Below, one piece after another: positions 8,624 to 18,846 of a DNA stretch of 64,000 nucleotides. Where the stretch lies: contig JAHBXB010000001.1 of the NCBI GenBank assembly GCA_019636655.1, positions 62,001-126,000 on the forward strand, written 5' to 3'. A program made the position numbers and the translations under genes. Every line of letters begins with the position of its first letter. Position 1 is the first letter of the stretch. The notes below the pieces were generated by a model. That model did no database searches and was not told where the DNA came from. It saw nothing but the letters and a program-made list of their open reading frames with translations. This stretch comes from Phycisphaeraceae bacterium. Its GTDB lineage: Bacteria; Planctomycetota; Phycisphaerae; Phycisphaerales; UBA1924.

Positions 8624-9160
8624 ATGCGATGGATGTGGATTGATCGCGTGATCGAGCTCGAGCCGCGCAAGCGGCTTGTCGCGATCAAGAACGTCTCGCT
8701 GGCCGAGGAGCACCTCCACGATCACTTCGCCGCGGACGAGTCGCGCGGCCTCCGGGCCCTGCCGGTCATGCCGGCGAGCCTGATCCTCGAGGGCATGGCC
8801 CAGGCGGCGGGGATCCTTGTCGGCCACTCCGAGGGGTTCCGCGAGAAGGTCATCCTGGCCAAGATCGGGCGGGCCGAACTCTCCCGGGATGCCGGCCCAG
8901 GGATGACCCTCCGGTATACCGCCGAGATCGAGCGGATGGACGGCGCCGGCGCGGCCACCAAGGGGCTCGTCGAACTGTTCGATCACGCCAACGCCGGCGC
9001 GGGGTACCGCGAGATCGGCCGCATCGAACTGATGTTCAGCCACCTGGACAACAACATGGGCGGCGCCGGGGCGAGCGGCGAGGCGTTCCCCAGTCACAAC
9101 TTCGTGTTCGGCGAACAGTTCAAGACGTTGCTGCGATCCAGCGGCATCGCCGTCGATTGA
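8624..9160 (+). CDS. FabZ-like 3-hydroxyacyl-ACP dehydratase (second of block)
   Basis: Second hotdog dehydratase of the block, 178 residues. The active-site helix is HDHFAADESRGLRALPVMP then ASLILEGMAQ, with His34 and Glu56 kept but about nine extra residues (AADESRGLR) inserted between them compared with canonical FabZ, where HFPG leads straight into P-V-M-P-G. The C-terminal 30 residues (NNMGGAGASGEAFPSHNFVF..) extend past the hotdog fold. It starts 7 bases after the ACP stop, so it is likely co-translated. The insertion may shape a different acyl tunnel; the substrate is unknown. Confidence 0.83.
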   Translation: MRWMWIDRVIELEPRKRLVAIKNVSLAEEHLHDHFAADESRGLRALPVMPASLILEGMAQAAGILVGHSEGFREKVILAKIGRAELSRDAGPGMTLRYTAEIERMDGAGAATKGLVELFDHANAGAGYREIGRIELMFSHLDNNMGGAGASGEAFPSHNFVFGEQFKTLLRSSGIAVD

Positions 9161-9181
9161 GTTCGCTCGTTCGCGCCGTTG

Positions 9182-9562
9182 CTACAGGCCGGCCATGTGG
9201 GCCGTGAGCTGCGCCAGGGCCATGACAATCGGGATCGACGAGATCGCCACGCCGACGACGGCGACACGCCTGGAGAGCGCCGGGCGGTGCATCGCGATGT
9301 ACTCGCAGATCAGCACCACCACGCAGACCACCGTGAACTTAAGCCCGATCAGGCCCCAATGCCCCGCCACGGCGAGCGCACGCTCCGCGATCGGGTTGAC
9401 CTCGGAACCGCCGAAGAACAGCACGATCCACGTCAGGATGACGTCGAGAGCGCCGACAAGCACGAGCCACACATACGGCTCGGCGTTGGCTACCGGCCTT
9501 ACCGGGCAGAGGCTCTGGGCTTTGGATTCCGGACGGACGGTGCCGGTCAGGTTGTGGGACAT
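9182..9562 (-). CDS. Small membrane protein, DUF5658-like
   Basis: 126-residue integral membrane protein of unknown function. After a polar N-terminus there are three to four hydrophobic segments: about residues 29-48 (YVWLVLVGALDVILTWIVLF), 64-86 (GLIGLKFTVVCVVVLICEYI) and 98-118 (VAVVGVAISSIPIVMALAQL). The D-x-x-L-T pattern in the first segment followed by E-x-N-P-I-A recalls DUF5658 membrane proteins. The ATG at 9562 (MSHNLTG) is preferred; the open frame continues upstream to 9847 but that part is low-quality and overlaps the aroDE 3' end. It converges with the FabZ-like gene. Confidence 0.65.
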   Translation of the reverse strand: MSHNLTGTVRPESKAQSLCPVRPVANAEPYVWLVLVGALDVILTWIVLFFGGSEVNPIAERALAVAGHWGLIGLKFTVVCVVVLICEYIAMHRPALSRRVAVVGVAISSIPIVMALAQLTAHMAGL

Positions 9563-9728
9563 GGACTCGACTCCGGAGGTACACACCGACAAGACCCCCG
9601 CGGGGGCGGTTCGGAAGCGACCGGCGTGTCGAGCGGCATCCGTGGCCGCAGCGACCGGAGGCCGTCGCTCCGCGTTCACTAGGGAATACGCCAAAAGTCC
9701 CAGGAGGTTCTTGGAATAATCCGGCCAT

Positions 9729-11393
9729 CTACGTGCGTGGCACGCGGACTGCTGCCCGCGCGATGCGGTCGAAAAGGTCGGCACAGCCGAGGCCGGTCGA
9801 CTCCGGAAACTGCATCGCCGCCTGGGCGGCGAGCATCGAGATTCCATCGATCACCGGGTGGCCAAGTGCCTGTGCCCGGGTCAGCCACGGCGTCCGGGCC
9901 GGGCTGTACACCAGGTCGAAGACGACGGCACGGCGAGAGCCATCCGGGAGCGCAGCGAGATCGAACGGGAATCCACCCGGGTCCGGTCCGCCGGTCATCC
10001 CGACACTCGTGCAGTTGATGATCGCATCGGGATCGAGCCGGGGAACGGCGCTCGCATCAACCGATTCCATGGTCGGCACTTCCGCGGCGCTCTCGGGTGC
10101 GATGGTTCGCAAGTCGTCGGCCAGCGCCTCAGCCCGGGCCCGAGTGCGGTTCACGACCGCGACCGAGCACCCCGCGAGCCGCAGCGCTGCGCCGACCGCT
10201 CGCGCCGACCCCCCGGCGCCGAGCAGCACCGCGCGGCGGATGGGGGCTCTCGCCAGCAGCCCGACCGCCGCAGGGCCGTCCGTGTTGAGCACCTCGCATC
10301 CGCTGGCCCGGCCGCCGGGGCCGCGCGCGATCCGCAGCGTGTTGGCGGCGCCGCAGAGATCGGCGAACCGGTCGATCTCCCATGCCCGCCCGGCTGCGCG
10401 CTCCTCGCGGGCGAGCCTCACGAGGTGGGACTTGTGCGGAAGGGTGACCGAGCATCCGGCGAGTCCGAGCCGCTCGTCGTCGATCAGCGCGAGCAGGGTC
10501 GCCTTGAAGTGCTCGTACTCCGGCGGGATCGGCAGTGGCAGGTAGACCGCGTCGGTTCGCTTCTCGGAGAACACGGAGTTGAACAGCAGCGGCGAGAGCG
10601 AGTGGGCGACCGGCCAGCCGACGACGCCGTACACCGCCGTCGTACGCCGGATCTCCCGGAATCGGTACAGCCTCAGCAAATCCTCGATCGTGGGCTGCCC
10701 CGGCGCGGTCGCCGAACTCTCTCGCAACGACGCAAACGTGAGAAACCCGCCGAACTTAGGCGCCAGGACCCGCGACATGAGCCCGAACTCACCCATCGCC
10801 AGCGCGATCGTCGGCCGCCCGGCGGAGTTGTCCGCGAGCACCTCGAACACCTCCAGGTTGTCCCTCAGCGATCTCGCGCGGTACGCGAACTTCACGACCG
10901 CCGCGGCGGGCTCGGCGCCCATGGCCAGCAGCCGCCGCGTCAGGTCCGAGGGTCGACCGGCGAGATCGTGCAGCGAGAGGACGAGCGATGTTCCCAGGTC
11001 CCGGACCTGCCCGGGATGCCCGACCGCCAGGTTGACCTTCTGCTTGAGGTTCGCCGAACGGACGTAGGTCGAGTATTCCACGTCCAGGAACCGCGGCGGG
11101 TGCGACCCCGGTCCCGTCGCAGCGCCCAGCGCCTCGAACAGCGCGATCCTCGCCGCATCATCCCCGTCGTAGTGACCCCCCTCGGCAACCGGCCGGCACG
11201 TCGCGATGCACGGGAGCGGGGACTCGCTCACAAGGCGGACGATCCGGGCAAAATCCAGCGGGTCATTTCCCCCGGAAAAGAACCCGTCGAGGCGCCACTC
11301 GACCAGGTCCGCGCCGGCGCGTTTCGCGGCCTGAGCATCGGCGAGTGCCGACGCCAAGTCTTCAACAACGATGGAGACGCACACCAGGGTCAC
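9729..11393 (-). CDS. aroDE: Fused type I 3-dehydroquinate dehydratase / shikimate dehydrogenase
   Basis: Bifunctional shikimate-pathway enzyme of 554 residues catalysing steps three and four. Residues 1-225 form a type I dehydroquinase with LSLHDL (His142) and AVVKFA (Lys168, Schiff-base lysine). From about residue 254 there is a shikimate dehydrogenase: GVVGWPVAHSLSP, SVTLPHKSHL (catalytic Lys in PHK), LNTDG, the NADP-binding LLGAGGSARAVG, and NCTSVGM. Such fusions are known from plants, chlamydiae and planctomycetes. The start is GTG at 11393 and overlaps the stop of the upstream YhiN-like gene by 4 bases (GTGA), implying translational coupling. Confidence 0.93.
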   Translation of the reverse strand: MTLVCVSIVVEDLASALADAQAAKRAGADLVEWRLDGFFSGGNDPLDFARIVRLVSESPLPCIATCRPVAEGGHYDGDDAARIALFEALGAATGPGSHPPRFLDVEYSTYVRSANLKQKVNLAVGHPGQVRDLGTSLVLSLHDLAGRPSDLTRRLLAMGAEPAAAVVKFAYRARSLRDNLEVFEVLADNSAGRPTIALAMGEFGLMSRVLAPKFGGFLTFASLRESSATAPGQPTIEDLLRLYRFREIRRTTAVYGVVGWPVAHSLSPLLFNSVFSEKRTDAVYLPLPIPPEYEHFKATLLALIDDERLGLAGCSVTLPHKSHLVRLAREERAAGRAWEIDRFADLCGAANTLRIARGPGGRASGCEVLNTDGPAAVGLLARAPIRRAVLLGAGGSARAVGAALRLAGCSVAVVNRTRARAEALADDLRTIAPESAAEVPTMESVDASAVPRLDPDAIINCTSVGMTGGPDPGGFPFDLAALPDGSRRAVVFDLVYSPARTPWLTRAQALGHPVIDGISMLAAQAAMQFPESTGLGCADLFDRIARAAVRVPRT

Positions 11394-12685
11394 GGCGCGA
11401 GTCTAGCGGCCGCGGGCGAGCCCGCGGCGCCGACCCCCGCCGCGTACCCGCTGGCCCACGCCCACTGGAAGTTGAACCCGCCGATCCGGCCGTCCACGTC
11501 CAGGATCTCGCCGCACAGGTGCAGCCCGGGGCAGATGCGTGATTCCATGGTGTCCAGGTGGATCTCGGACAGCGGCACGCCGCCCGCGGTAACCTCGGCG
11601 TGCACGAAGCCGCGGTCGCCGGTGATGGGGAGCCGGAGTTGCGTGACCGCATCGACCAGGGCCCGGCGTTTGTCGCGGGTGAGCGAGTGACCCGGCGCCG
11701 CGGGGTCGACACCCGCGATCCCGCAGAGGCATCGCGCCAGGCGGTCGGGGAGTGAGTGGGGGGGGAGCGAGAGCAGCCGCGCGGGGCTCGAGGCGTTCAG
11801 CGCCAGCAGTGCCGCGTCCATGGCCTCCGGTGTCTGCTCCGGCAGGAAGTTGATCACGAGCGTGGCCCCGGGGTCCGCCGCGCGCTGGTCGATGTAGTAG
11901 CGGGAGATATCGAGCACCGACGGGCCAGAGAGCCCAAAGTGTGTAAGCAGGGTCGAGTTGGTGAACGACACCAGCCGCTTGCCCGTCGATGAGCGGAGAT
12001 GCAGCGTTGCGGGCACCGCGATCCCCGAGAGCGAGCACAGCGGGTGGCTTGGCGGGAGCGTGAGCGGCACCAGCGCCGGGAACACCCGAGGCGTCAGCGA
12101 ATGGCCCAACGATCGCATCAACTCGTACCCATGGCCGTCCGATCCGGACTTGGGCAGCGACTTGCCCCCGGTCGCGAGGATGACCCGCCGGGCCGTGATC
12201 GAGTCCGTGGCGCCGTCGCCTTCGTGCCGCCGCAGGGCAAAGCCGCCATCAGATGCGACTACGGCCTCGACCCGCCACGGATGCCGGACGACCACGCCCG
12301 CCTCCGCCGCGGCTGCCAGCAGCGCCTCGAGCACGGTGCGTGCCCGGTCGGTCGTCGGGAAAAGCTTGCCGGTCGGCTCGCGCTTGAGTTCAACGCCGAG
12401 GTCGCCGAAAAACTCGACGGTCCGCGCAACGCCGAATCCGCGGAGCACCTTCTTGATCGCGTGCCTCGACGAGCCCGCGTATGCCGATTCATCAACGGCG
12501 TGGTGCGTGACGTTGCACCGGCCGCCCCCCGCGACCAGGATCTTGACGCCAAGAGCCTTAGCGCCGTCCAGCGCCACAACCCGGGGCGGCTCCTTGCGCC
12601 CTCGTGCAGTGCGGGCCGCCCAGATCGCCGCCATGAGGCCCGCAGCCCCGGCGCCCACCACGGCAATGTCGAACTGCTCAGGCAC
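11390..12685 (-). CDS. YhiN/HI0933-family flavoprotein
   Basis: Predicted FAD-dependent oxidoreductase of 431 residues, of the HI0933/YhiN family (aminoacetone oxidase-like annotation in databases; real substrate unknown). The N-terminal Rossmann dinucleotide motif is VGAGAAGLMAA, followed by the family-specific GGGRCNVTHH segment and a second ATGGKSLPKSGSDG motif. The C-terminus has LHLCGEILDVDGRIGGFNFQWAWASG, also diagnostic. Start is GTG at 12685. It is the upstream partner of aroDE with overlapping stop and start. No regulatory site is evident in the 33 bases to the next gene. Confidence 0.9.
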   Translation of the reverse strand: MPEQFDIAVVGAGAAGLMAAIWAARTARGRKEPPRVVALDGAKALGVKILVAGGGRCNVTHHAVDESAYAGSSRHAIKKVLRGFGVARTVEFFGDLGVELKREPTGKLFPTTDRARTVLEALLAAAAEAGVVVRHPWRVEAVVASDGGFALRRHEGDGATDSITARRVILATGGKSLPKSGSDGHGYELMRSLGHSLTPRVFPALVPLTLPPSHPLCSLSGIAVPATLHLRSSTGKRLVSFTNSTLLTHFGLSGPSVLDISRYYIDQRAADPGATLVINFLPEQTPEAMDAALLALNASSPARLLSLPPHSLPDRLARCLCGIAGVDPAAPGHSLTRDKRRALVDAVTQLRLPITGDRGFVHAEVTAGGVPLSEIHLDTMESRICPGLHLCGEILDVDGRIGGFNFQWAWASGYAAGVGAAGSPAAARLAP

Positions 12686-12718
12686 GCGACGAGGGTAGCA
12701 AAGGTCCGTCGGCCGAAG

Positions 12719-13702
12719 TCACGGCGCCGCGGCGGGCCTGCGGCGCCGACGCACCGCGAAAAGGGCCAGCGCGGGCAACGCCGCCGCGGGCGACGGAACT
12801 GGCGTCCCGCCGGCGCCCAGACCGAGCGTGCCGCTGAACCCGGCCGAGACGTTCGTCAGCGAGAGATCAAGCAGCAGGTTGGCGGTGCCGCCCTCGGGAA
12901 TGAGCGTCGGGATGTCAAAGGGAAGCCGCGGCAGCGCGAGGTCGGAATCAACCGAGTTCCCGATCTCGATCGGCTGCACCGAGTCGAGCGTCGCCCCACC
13001 ACCCGAGAGCAGGATCATTCCCTGCATTGGGAACGGCACCGCAGTAGCCCCCGTCGCCTCGAACGTGAGCCCAAGGAACGAGATCGTTGCCGACAGCGTG
13101 ATCATCGGGACAACCGTAAACGTGAACTCCCCAGGGTTGCCGGTGGCGGTCAGTGTGCCGGCGGGGCTCCAGCCGATCTGCGCGATCGAGAGCGCGGTCA
13201 CCGTGGCGGTCCGCAGCGGAAGCTGGACCGAGTTCCCGCCCGGGTACTCGGCGTCCGGTGCGCGGGTCCGGAACGGATCGCTGGCGAACTGGATACTTGC
13301 CGTCAGCGGCGCCAAGCCCGAGGCGATGAGGTTCGCGGCGAGCCCGCCCATGGTGAGCGTCCCCGCACCTGGGTCGAGCACCACGCCGAAGCCGCCCGCG
13401 ACGCTGGAGAGGATCGGATCGCCCATCTCCGACCCCAGTGTGGCGGGGACGGCGTTGTTCTCTCCGGGTCCGAACGGACCGACCAGGCCGGGCGTGGTGC
13501 GGGTCCCCGAGGGGTTCGTTACCGGGTCGTAGGCGCCGACCAGCGAGCCATGGCTCGAGATCGAGAACGAGGCGTTCGCGTTGAGGCCCGACGCGGAAGG
13601 GGAAACCGTGAACGCAAATGGCACGACATCACCCCTCGCGAGGGCCGTCACGGCCAGCACGCTTGTCGCGCCGATCAGGCTGTCTGTGACGCGGCGTCGC
13701 AT
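12719..13702 (-). CDS. Secreted protein with PEP-CTERM-like sorting tail
   Basis: 327-residue exported protein of unknown function. An N-terminal signal peptide (MRRRVTDSLIGATSVLAVTA, cleavage likely near ARG-DV) leads into a Gly/Thr/Ser/Pro-rich beta domain. The C-terminus is a tripartite sorting signal: a V-P-S-P motif, a hydrophobic AAALPALALFAV stretch, and a cluster of five arginines (VRRRRRPAAAP). This layout matches PEP-CTERM or related exosortase/rhombosortase-type signals, with VPSP in place of VPEP. The ATG at 13702 gives the signal peptide directly. No exosortase gene lies in the window. The upstream neighbour is prfA. Confidence 0.72.
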   Translation of the reverse strand: MRRRVTDSLIGATSVLAVTALARGDVVPFAFTVSPSASGLNANASFSISSHGSLVGAYDPVTNPSGTRTTPGLVGPFGPGENNAVPATLGSEMGDPILSSVAGGFGVVLDPGAGTLTMGGLAANLIASGLAPLTASIQFASDPFRTRAPDAEYPGGNSVQLPLRTATVTALSIAQIGWSPAGTLTATGNPGEFTFTVVPMITLSATISFLGLTFEATGATAVPFPMQGMILLSGGGATLDSVQPIEIGNSVDSDLALPRLPFDIPTLIPEGGTANLLLDLSLTNVSAGFSGTLGLGAGGTPVPSPAAALPALALFAVRRRRRPAAAP

Positions 13703-13827
13703 GGTCGTCCCCCGTGAGATCCAAGTATGCCGCGCACCATCCGCGCCGGCCAGTCGCGGTCGCGTCATTGGCTTGTCTTATCGGGCGGCCCGCTCCGCCC
13801 CGACCGATTGGCCGCGTCAGAGGCGGG

Positions 13828-14928
13828 TCAGAGCGCCCCGAGCCGGCGGGCGGTCTCCTGCTCGACCAGCGCGCTGTGCATGTCATCCATGTCGCCGGCC
13901 ATCACCTCGCGGAGCTTGTACTCGCCCGGAAGCCGCTCGTCGGCCACGATCCCCTCCTTGAAGCGGTACGTGCGGATCTTCTCGCTGCGGCCCCCTTCGC
14001 CGATCTGGCTGCGGCGTGCCTCGGCCCGCGCCGCGTGCTTCTTCTGCTGCTCCAGTTCGTAGATGCGGGCCAGCAGCAACCGGCGGGCCTTGTCGCGGTT
14101 CTGGTGCTGGCTCTTGCTCTCCTGCATCCGGACCTCGATCCCCGTCGGCTTGTGGAACAACTTGACCGCGGTCGCCACCTTGTTGACGTTCTGCCCGCCC
14201 GGTCCCTGCGCCGTCGTGACATCCTCGACGACGTCGTTCGCCCAGTCGATCTTGACGTCGACCTCCTCGGGCTCGGGAAGCACCGCCACGGTCGCCGTCG
14301 AGGTGTGGACGCGTCCCTGCGCCTCGGTGGCCGGGACCCTCTTTACCGAGTGCACCCCGGACTCGAACGCGAGGATGGACCACACCCCCTCGCCTCGGAC
14401 GTTCACCACGGCGCTGCGGACCCCGCTCACCGCGGGCTCGATGGAGAGTTCGAGCACTTCGAACGCCCATCCGCGCTTGGTCGCGAGCTTGGAGTACATG
14501 TCCAGCAGGTCCCGGGCCCAGAGCGACGCTTCGTCCCCCCCGGTCCCGGCGCGGAGCTCGAAGATGACAGAGCCGACGGCGTCGTCATCGGAACTCACCA
14601 GCCGCTTCTTGACCTGGTCCAGGATCGCCGCCGCGCGCGACTCGACCTGCGGCAACTCGTCCGCCGCGAGCGCAGCCAGGTCGCGGTCTCCGCCGTCATC
14701 GATAACCCCGCGCAGGTCCGAGGCCTCCGCCGCGAGTCGCCGGAACTCGCGGTAGGCCAGGACGACCTTCTCCAGGGCCGCCTTCTTCATCGCCGCCTCC
14801 CGGACGGCACGGTGATCGGCCATGATCGCCGGATCGTTCAGGCGAGATTCCCACTGCGCATGCTGCGACGCGAGCTCCTCGAGCTTCGACAGCAGGGCGG
14901 GCGGGATGGAATCCAGCAGCGACGGCAT
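13828..14928 (-). CDS. prfA: Peptide chain release factor 1
   Basis: Class I release factor that recognises UAA and UAG. The 366-residue protein has GGQ at residues 244-246 (context GPGGQNVNK) for peptidyl-tRNA hydrolysis and the RF1-type tripeptide PAT around residues 199-201 (RVPATEAQGRVHTS), rather than the SPF of RF2. Length and domain order are standard for RF1. No prmC (the methyltransferase for this Gln) is adjacent, although it often is in other bacteria; the methyltransferase-like genes at 17452 and 27797 do not look like PrmC. It is divergent from the ABC transporter operon. Confidence 0.96.
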   Translation of the reverse strand: MPSLLDSIPPALLSKLEELASQHAQWESRLNDPAIMADHRAVREAAMKKAALEKVVLAYREFRRLAAEASDLRGVIDDGGDRDLAALAADELPQVESRAAAILDQVKKRLVSSDDDAVGSVIFELRAGTGGDEASLWARDLLDMYSKLATKRGWAFEVLELSIEPAVSGVRSAVVNVRGEGVWSILAFESGVHSVKRVPATEAQGRVHTSTATVAVLPEPEEVDVKIDWANDVVEDVTTAQGPGGQNVNKVATAVKLFHKPTGIEVRMQESKSQHQNRDKARRLLLARIYELEQQKKHAARAEARRSQIGEGGRSEKIRTYRFKEGIVADERLPGEYKLREVMAGDMDDMHSALVEQETARRLGAL

Positions 14929-15027
14929 GGGCCCGGGATGATAGCGAAGCTAGAAAGGGGCCGGGCCGCGTGAAACCGGTATGATGCACCGCCGAACCAC
15001 TCTGAACGGCAGCACCGGAGCACCCGC

Positions 15028-16009
<982 letters not shown>

Positions 16010-16017
<8 letters not shown>

Positions 16018-17455
16018 AACCCTGTGCGTGGCGTGGCGGGAGTTCTGCTCCACGGTCTTCACCAAGGGCTACCTGCTCGGGGTGGTGATCCCTCCCGCGA
16101 TCATGGTCGTCGCCCTGATGATCATCCCTCTTCTGAAGAGCCTCCCCGGCCCGAGGGTCTCCGGCACGCTCGCCGTCGTCGACCACTCCGGAGCCGTCGC
16201 CGGCCGCATCGTCGAGAGGTTCTCCGCCGAAGGCCTCGCACAAGAGTCCGCCGAGCGAAAGGCCAGGACCGAGGAGCAGATCGCGGAGGGCGTCAAACAA
16301 CTCGGCCTCGACGCCGAGGCCTCCAAGCAGGCCAACGAGACCGCCTCCGCCGCCGCCGCGAAGCAGTCGGACGACGGCGCCCAGATCGCCGTCGAGGTGC
16401 TGAGCGCCGACACGCATCTCGATCCGATCCTCGAAGCCCTCAAGACGGCCAACCCGCGCGTTTCCCGCGGCGAAGAGTCCGATGGCCCCCGGAAGGAACG
16501 CATCGCCCTGGTCGTCATACCCGACGCCAGCGTGACCCCCGGCCCCGACGGGCAGTTCGCCGGGTTCGACCTCTTCGTCGCGTCGAAACTCGATTTCGAG
16601 GTCCAGCAGCGGCTGACCCAGCGCGTCCAGGGCGCCATCGTGGACACCCGCCTTGCCGCCGATCCGCGCCTCAGGGAGGCGCGGATCGACCCGGCGCAGG
16701 TCCGTCAGTTGCTCGAGCGGCCCAGGGCCGAGACCAAGGCGATGACCGCCTCCGGGGCCCAGAAGACCAGCGAGATCGCGTCGGTCCTCGTGCCCGCCGG
16801 GTTCATGCTCCTGCTGCTCATGTCCGTGATGACCGGGGGCCAATACCTGCTGACGACGACGATCGAGGAGAAGGGCAGCCGAGTGATGGAGGTCCTCCTG
16901 AGCGCCGTCTCCCCGTTGCAGCTGATGACCGGGAAGATCCTGGGCCAGATGGCCGCGAGCCTGCTGCTGCTGCTCGTCTACTCCGGGCTCATGATCGCAT
17001 CGCTGATCACATTCAGCCTGTACTACCTGCTCAATCCGATGAACGTTGTCTACCTCGTCATCTTCTTCTTCATCGCGTTCTTCACCATCGCGTCGTTCAT
17101 GGCCGCCGTCGGGAGTTCCGTCAACGAACTCCGCGAGGCGCAGACGCTGATGACGCCGGTGATGCTGGTCGTCATGACCCCATGGCTCCTCTGGATGCCC
17201 ATCAGCCGCGCTCCCAACTCGCTCTTTGCCACCATCATGTCCTTCATCCCCGTGCTGAACCCCTTCGTGATGGTGATCCGCCTCGCCGGCTCCGAGCCCG
17301 TGCCCGGCTGGCAGATCCCGCTCTCGATCGCCGTCGGCGTGGGAACCGCCTGCATCGCCGCGTGGGCCGCGGCCAAGGTCTTCCGCGTCGGCGTGCTGAT
17401 GTACGGCAAGCCGCCGAACCTCAAGACGCTCGCCAAATGGGTGCGCATGGCATGA
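16010..17455 (+). CDS. ABC-2 type permease (NatB-like)
   Basis: Membrane subunit partnering the ATPase at 15028. The 481-residue protein has one transmembrane helix near the N-terminus (GVVIPPAIMVVALMIIPLL, about 23-41), a large extracytoplasmic domain of about 200 residues, then five C-terminal membrane segments from about residue 258 to 465, as in ABC-2/NatB permeases. The EEKGSRVMEVLLSAVSPLQLMTGKILG stretch is the characteristic coupling region of the family. Start is GTG at 16010 inside the ATPase gene. Its stop overlaps the following methyltransferase start (ATGA), giving a three-gene coupled operon. Confidence 0.9.
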
Positions 17456-18273
17456 CCGCCCCGCCCGGGCGCCCCCGCCGCCTCGACCGGTTCGATCTCT
17501 ACGAGCTGTGCGCCCAGGCTCCCGACCAGGAGGCCCGCTTCCTCCACGCCGTCCACGGCGCCCGCCCCCGAGTCCTGCGCGACGACTTTGCCGGTCCCGG
17601 CGCCGTCGCCCGCGCCTGGACCCGCATCGTGCCCCGCGCCGGCGCGATCGCCGTGGACCTCGACCCCGAGCCGATGGCCAAGTGCCGCGCCTCCCCCGGC
17701 GTCGAGTGCCTGCGCGCCGACGCCACCCGCACCCGCCGCCGCGCCGATGTCATCGCCGCGTTCAACTTCGCCCTCTGCGAACTCTCCGACCGCGCCGCCC
17801 TGCTCCGATACCTCAAGAACGCCCGGGCGAGCCTGACCCCCCGCGGCGTCTTCGCCTGCGACCTCTACGGCGGCGCCGAGGCATACACGCCCGGCTCCTA
17901 CACCCGTCGCCTCCGGGGTCCCGCCGGTGAGCGGATCGAATACACCTGGACCCAGCGATCCGCGGACATCCTCACCGCCCGCGTCGTGAACACGATGACG
18001 TTCCGCCTCCGCGATCCCGGCTCCACACGGGACCGCGTTCTCAAGGATGCGTTCACCTACCGCTGGCGCCTGTGGACCATGGCCGAGGTCCGCGAGGCCA
18101 TGGCCGAAGCCGGCTTCCCGTCGACGGAGGTCTACGACCGCTACGCCGACGCGATCGACAGCCGCGGAGGCATGATCGTCCGCCCCGTCTCAAGCGGCCC
18201 CGAACTCGGCGACAACTGGGTCGTCTACATCGTCGCGCGTGCCCCCGCCCGTCCCCGGGTTGCCCGCGCGTAA
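17452..18273 (+). CDS. SAM-dependent methyltransferase (class I)
   Basis: Putative class I methyltransferase of 273 residues. The SAM-binding region is recognisable: LRDDFAGPGAVARAW corresponds to motif I, AIAVDLDPE to the acidic end of strand 2, and ADVIAAFNFALCELSD to motif IV, followed by a GVFACDLYGG strand. The domain continues to a VVYIVAR C-terminal strand. Its start is within the ABC permease stop (ATGA), so co-expression is expected, but a functional link to the transporter is not established. The substrate is unknown. Low G-richness in the third codon position matches the neighbours. Confidence 0.78.
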   Translation: MTAPPGRPRRLDRFDLYELCAQAPDQEARFLHAVHGARPRVLRDDFAGPGAVARAWTRIVPRAGAIAVDLDPEPMAKCRASPGVECLRADATRTRRRADVIAAFNFALCELSDRAALLRYLKNARASLTPRGVFACDLYGGAEAYTPGSYTRRLRGPAGERIEYTWTQRSADILTARVVNTMTFRLRDPGSTRDRVLKDAFTYRWRLWTMAEVREAMAEAGFPSTEVYDRYADAIDSRGGMIVRPVSSGPELGDNWVVYIVARAPARPRVARA

Positions 18274-18295
18274 CGCCCGCCGCGCCCGATTCCCC

Positions 18296-18332
18296 AAAAA
18301 GGCCGCGGGCCCCTGGTTTCCCAAGGGCCCGC
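18296..18332 (-). terminator. Intrinsic terminator of RNase P RNA
   Basis: Reading the minus strand, GCGGGCCCTTGG (18332-18321) pairs with CCAGGGGCCCGC (18316-18305) around a GAAA tetraloop, allowing one G-U or mismatch, and a run of five U follows after GGCC (18300-18296). It lies directly past the 3' end of the RNase P RNA. Confidence 0.85.
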
Positions 18333-18341
18333 GCTCGGTCG

Positions 18342-18788
18342 GTACGGGCTGTAAGCCGAGTTCTGTGCCCGCCGCCGGTTCCCGGTCCCGTGCTGATTGA
18401 CGGGGGCTCGGGCCCGGGCCTGACGGCGGCCGCGGCCATTTCTCTGGCCCCGGTGTTGCCACCGGGGTCGAGCGATCTACCCGCCGCCTTCCAGCCGGAC
18501 CGGCTGTCCCCGGTTGCCCGGAGCGGCGACTGCGTGACCTTGCACGCGGCGGGGTTTGCCGTGCCCCGGCTGTCGCCAGCCGGGCGGTGCGCTCTTACCG
18601 CACCTTTTCACCCTTGCCTGATCCCGGGTTGCCCCGGGCCATCGGCGGTTCAATCTCTGTGGCACTGTCCCGCGCCCGCACCGACGCGGACGGGTGGGGG
18701 TTACCCACCGCCGTGTCCTGCCGTGCTCGGACTTTCCTCCGGCGCGACCCGGTTGCCCGGACCGGCCGGCGGCCGCGTGCCCGCACCT
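18342..18788 (-). ncRNA. rnpB: RNase P RNA, bacterial class A
   Basis: Catalytic RNA of ribonuclease P, which removes the 5' leader of tRNA precursors. On the minus strand the universal 5' motif GGAGGAAAGTCCGAGC is at about 18741-18726, the canonical AGGGTGAAAAGGTGCGG then TAAGAGCGCACCG block is at about 18616-18586, and the 3' AACTCGGCTTACAGC motif is near 18364-18350. The ends were set by the P1 helix: GTGCGGGC (18786-18779) pairs with GCCCGTAC (18349-18342) with one G-U pair. Length of about 445 nt is within the range for class A RNAs, with GC-rich extensions. Ends are accurate to several bases only. It is followed by an intrinsic terminator and converges with the methyltransferase gene. 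Confidence 0.95.
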
Positions 18789-18846
18789 GCACCGCATCAT
18801 ACGGACGTCTCGCGCGCCGGGTTTGGAGGCGCGGTAGCATGCCGCG

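Noticed and set aside
16024-17451. Upstream extension of the methyltransferase frame
   Set aside because: Arg/Pro-rich frame-shifted reading of the ABC permease gene; the methyltransferase starts at 17452.
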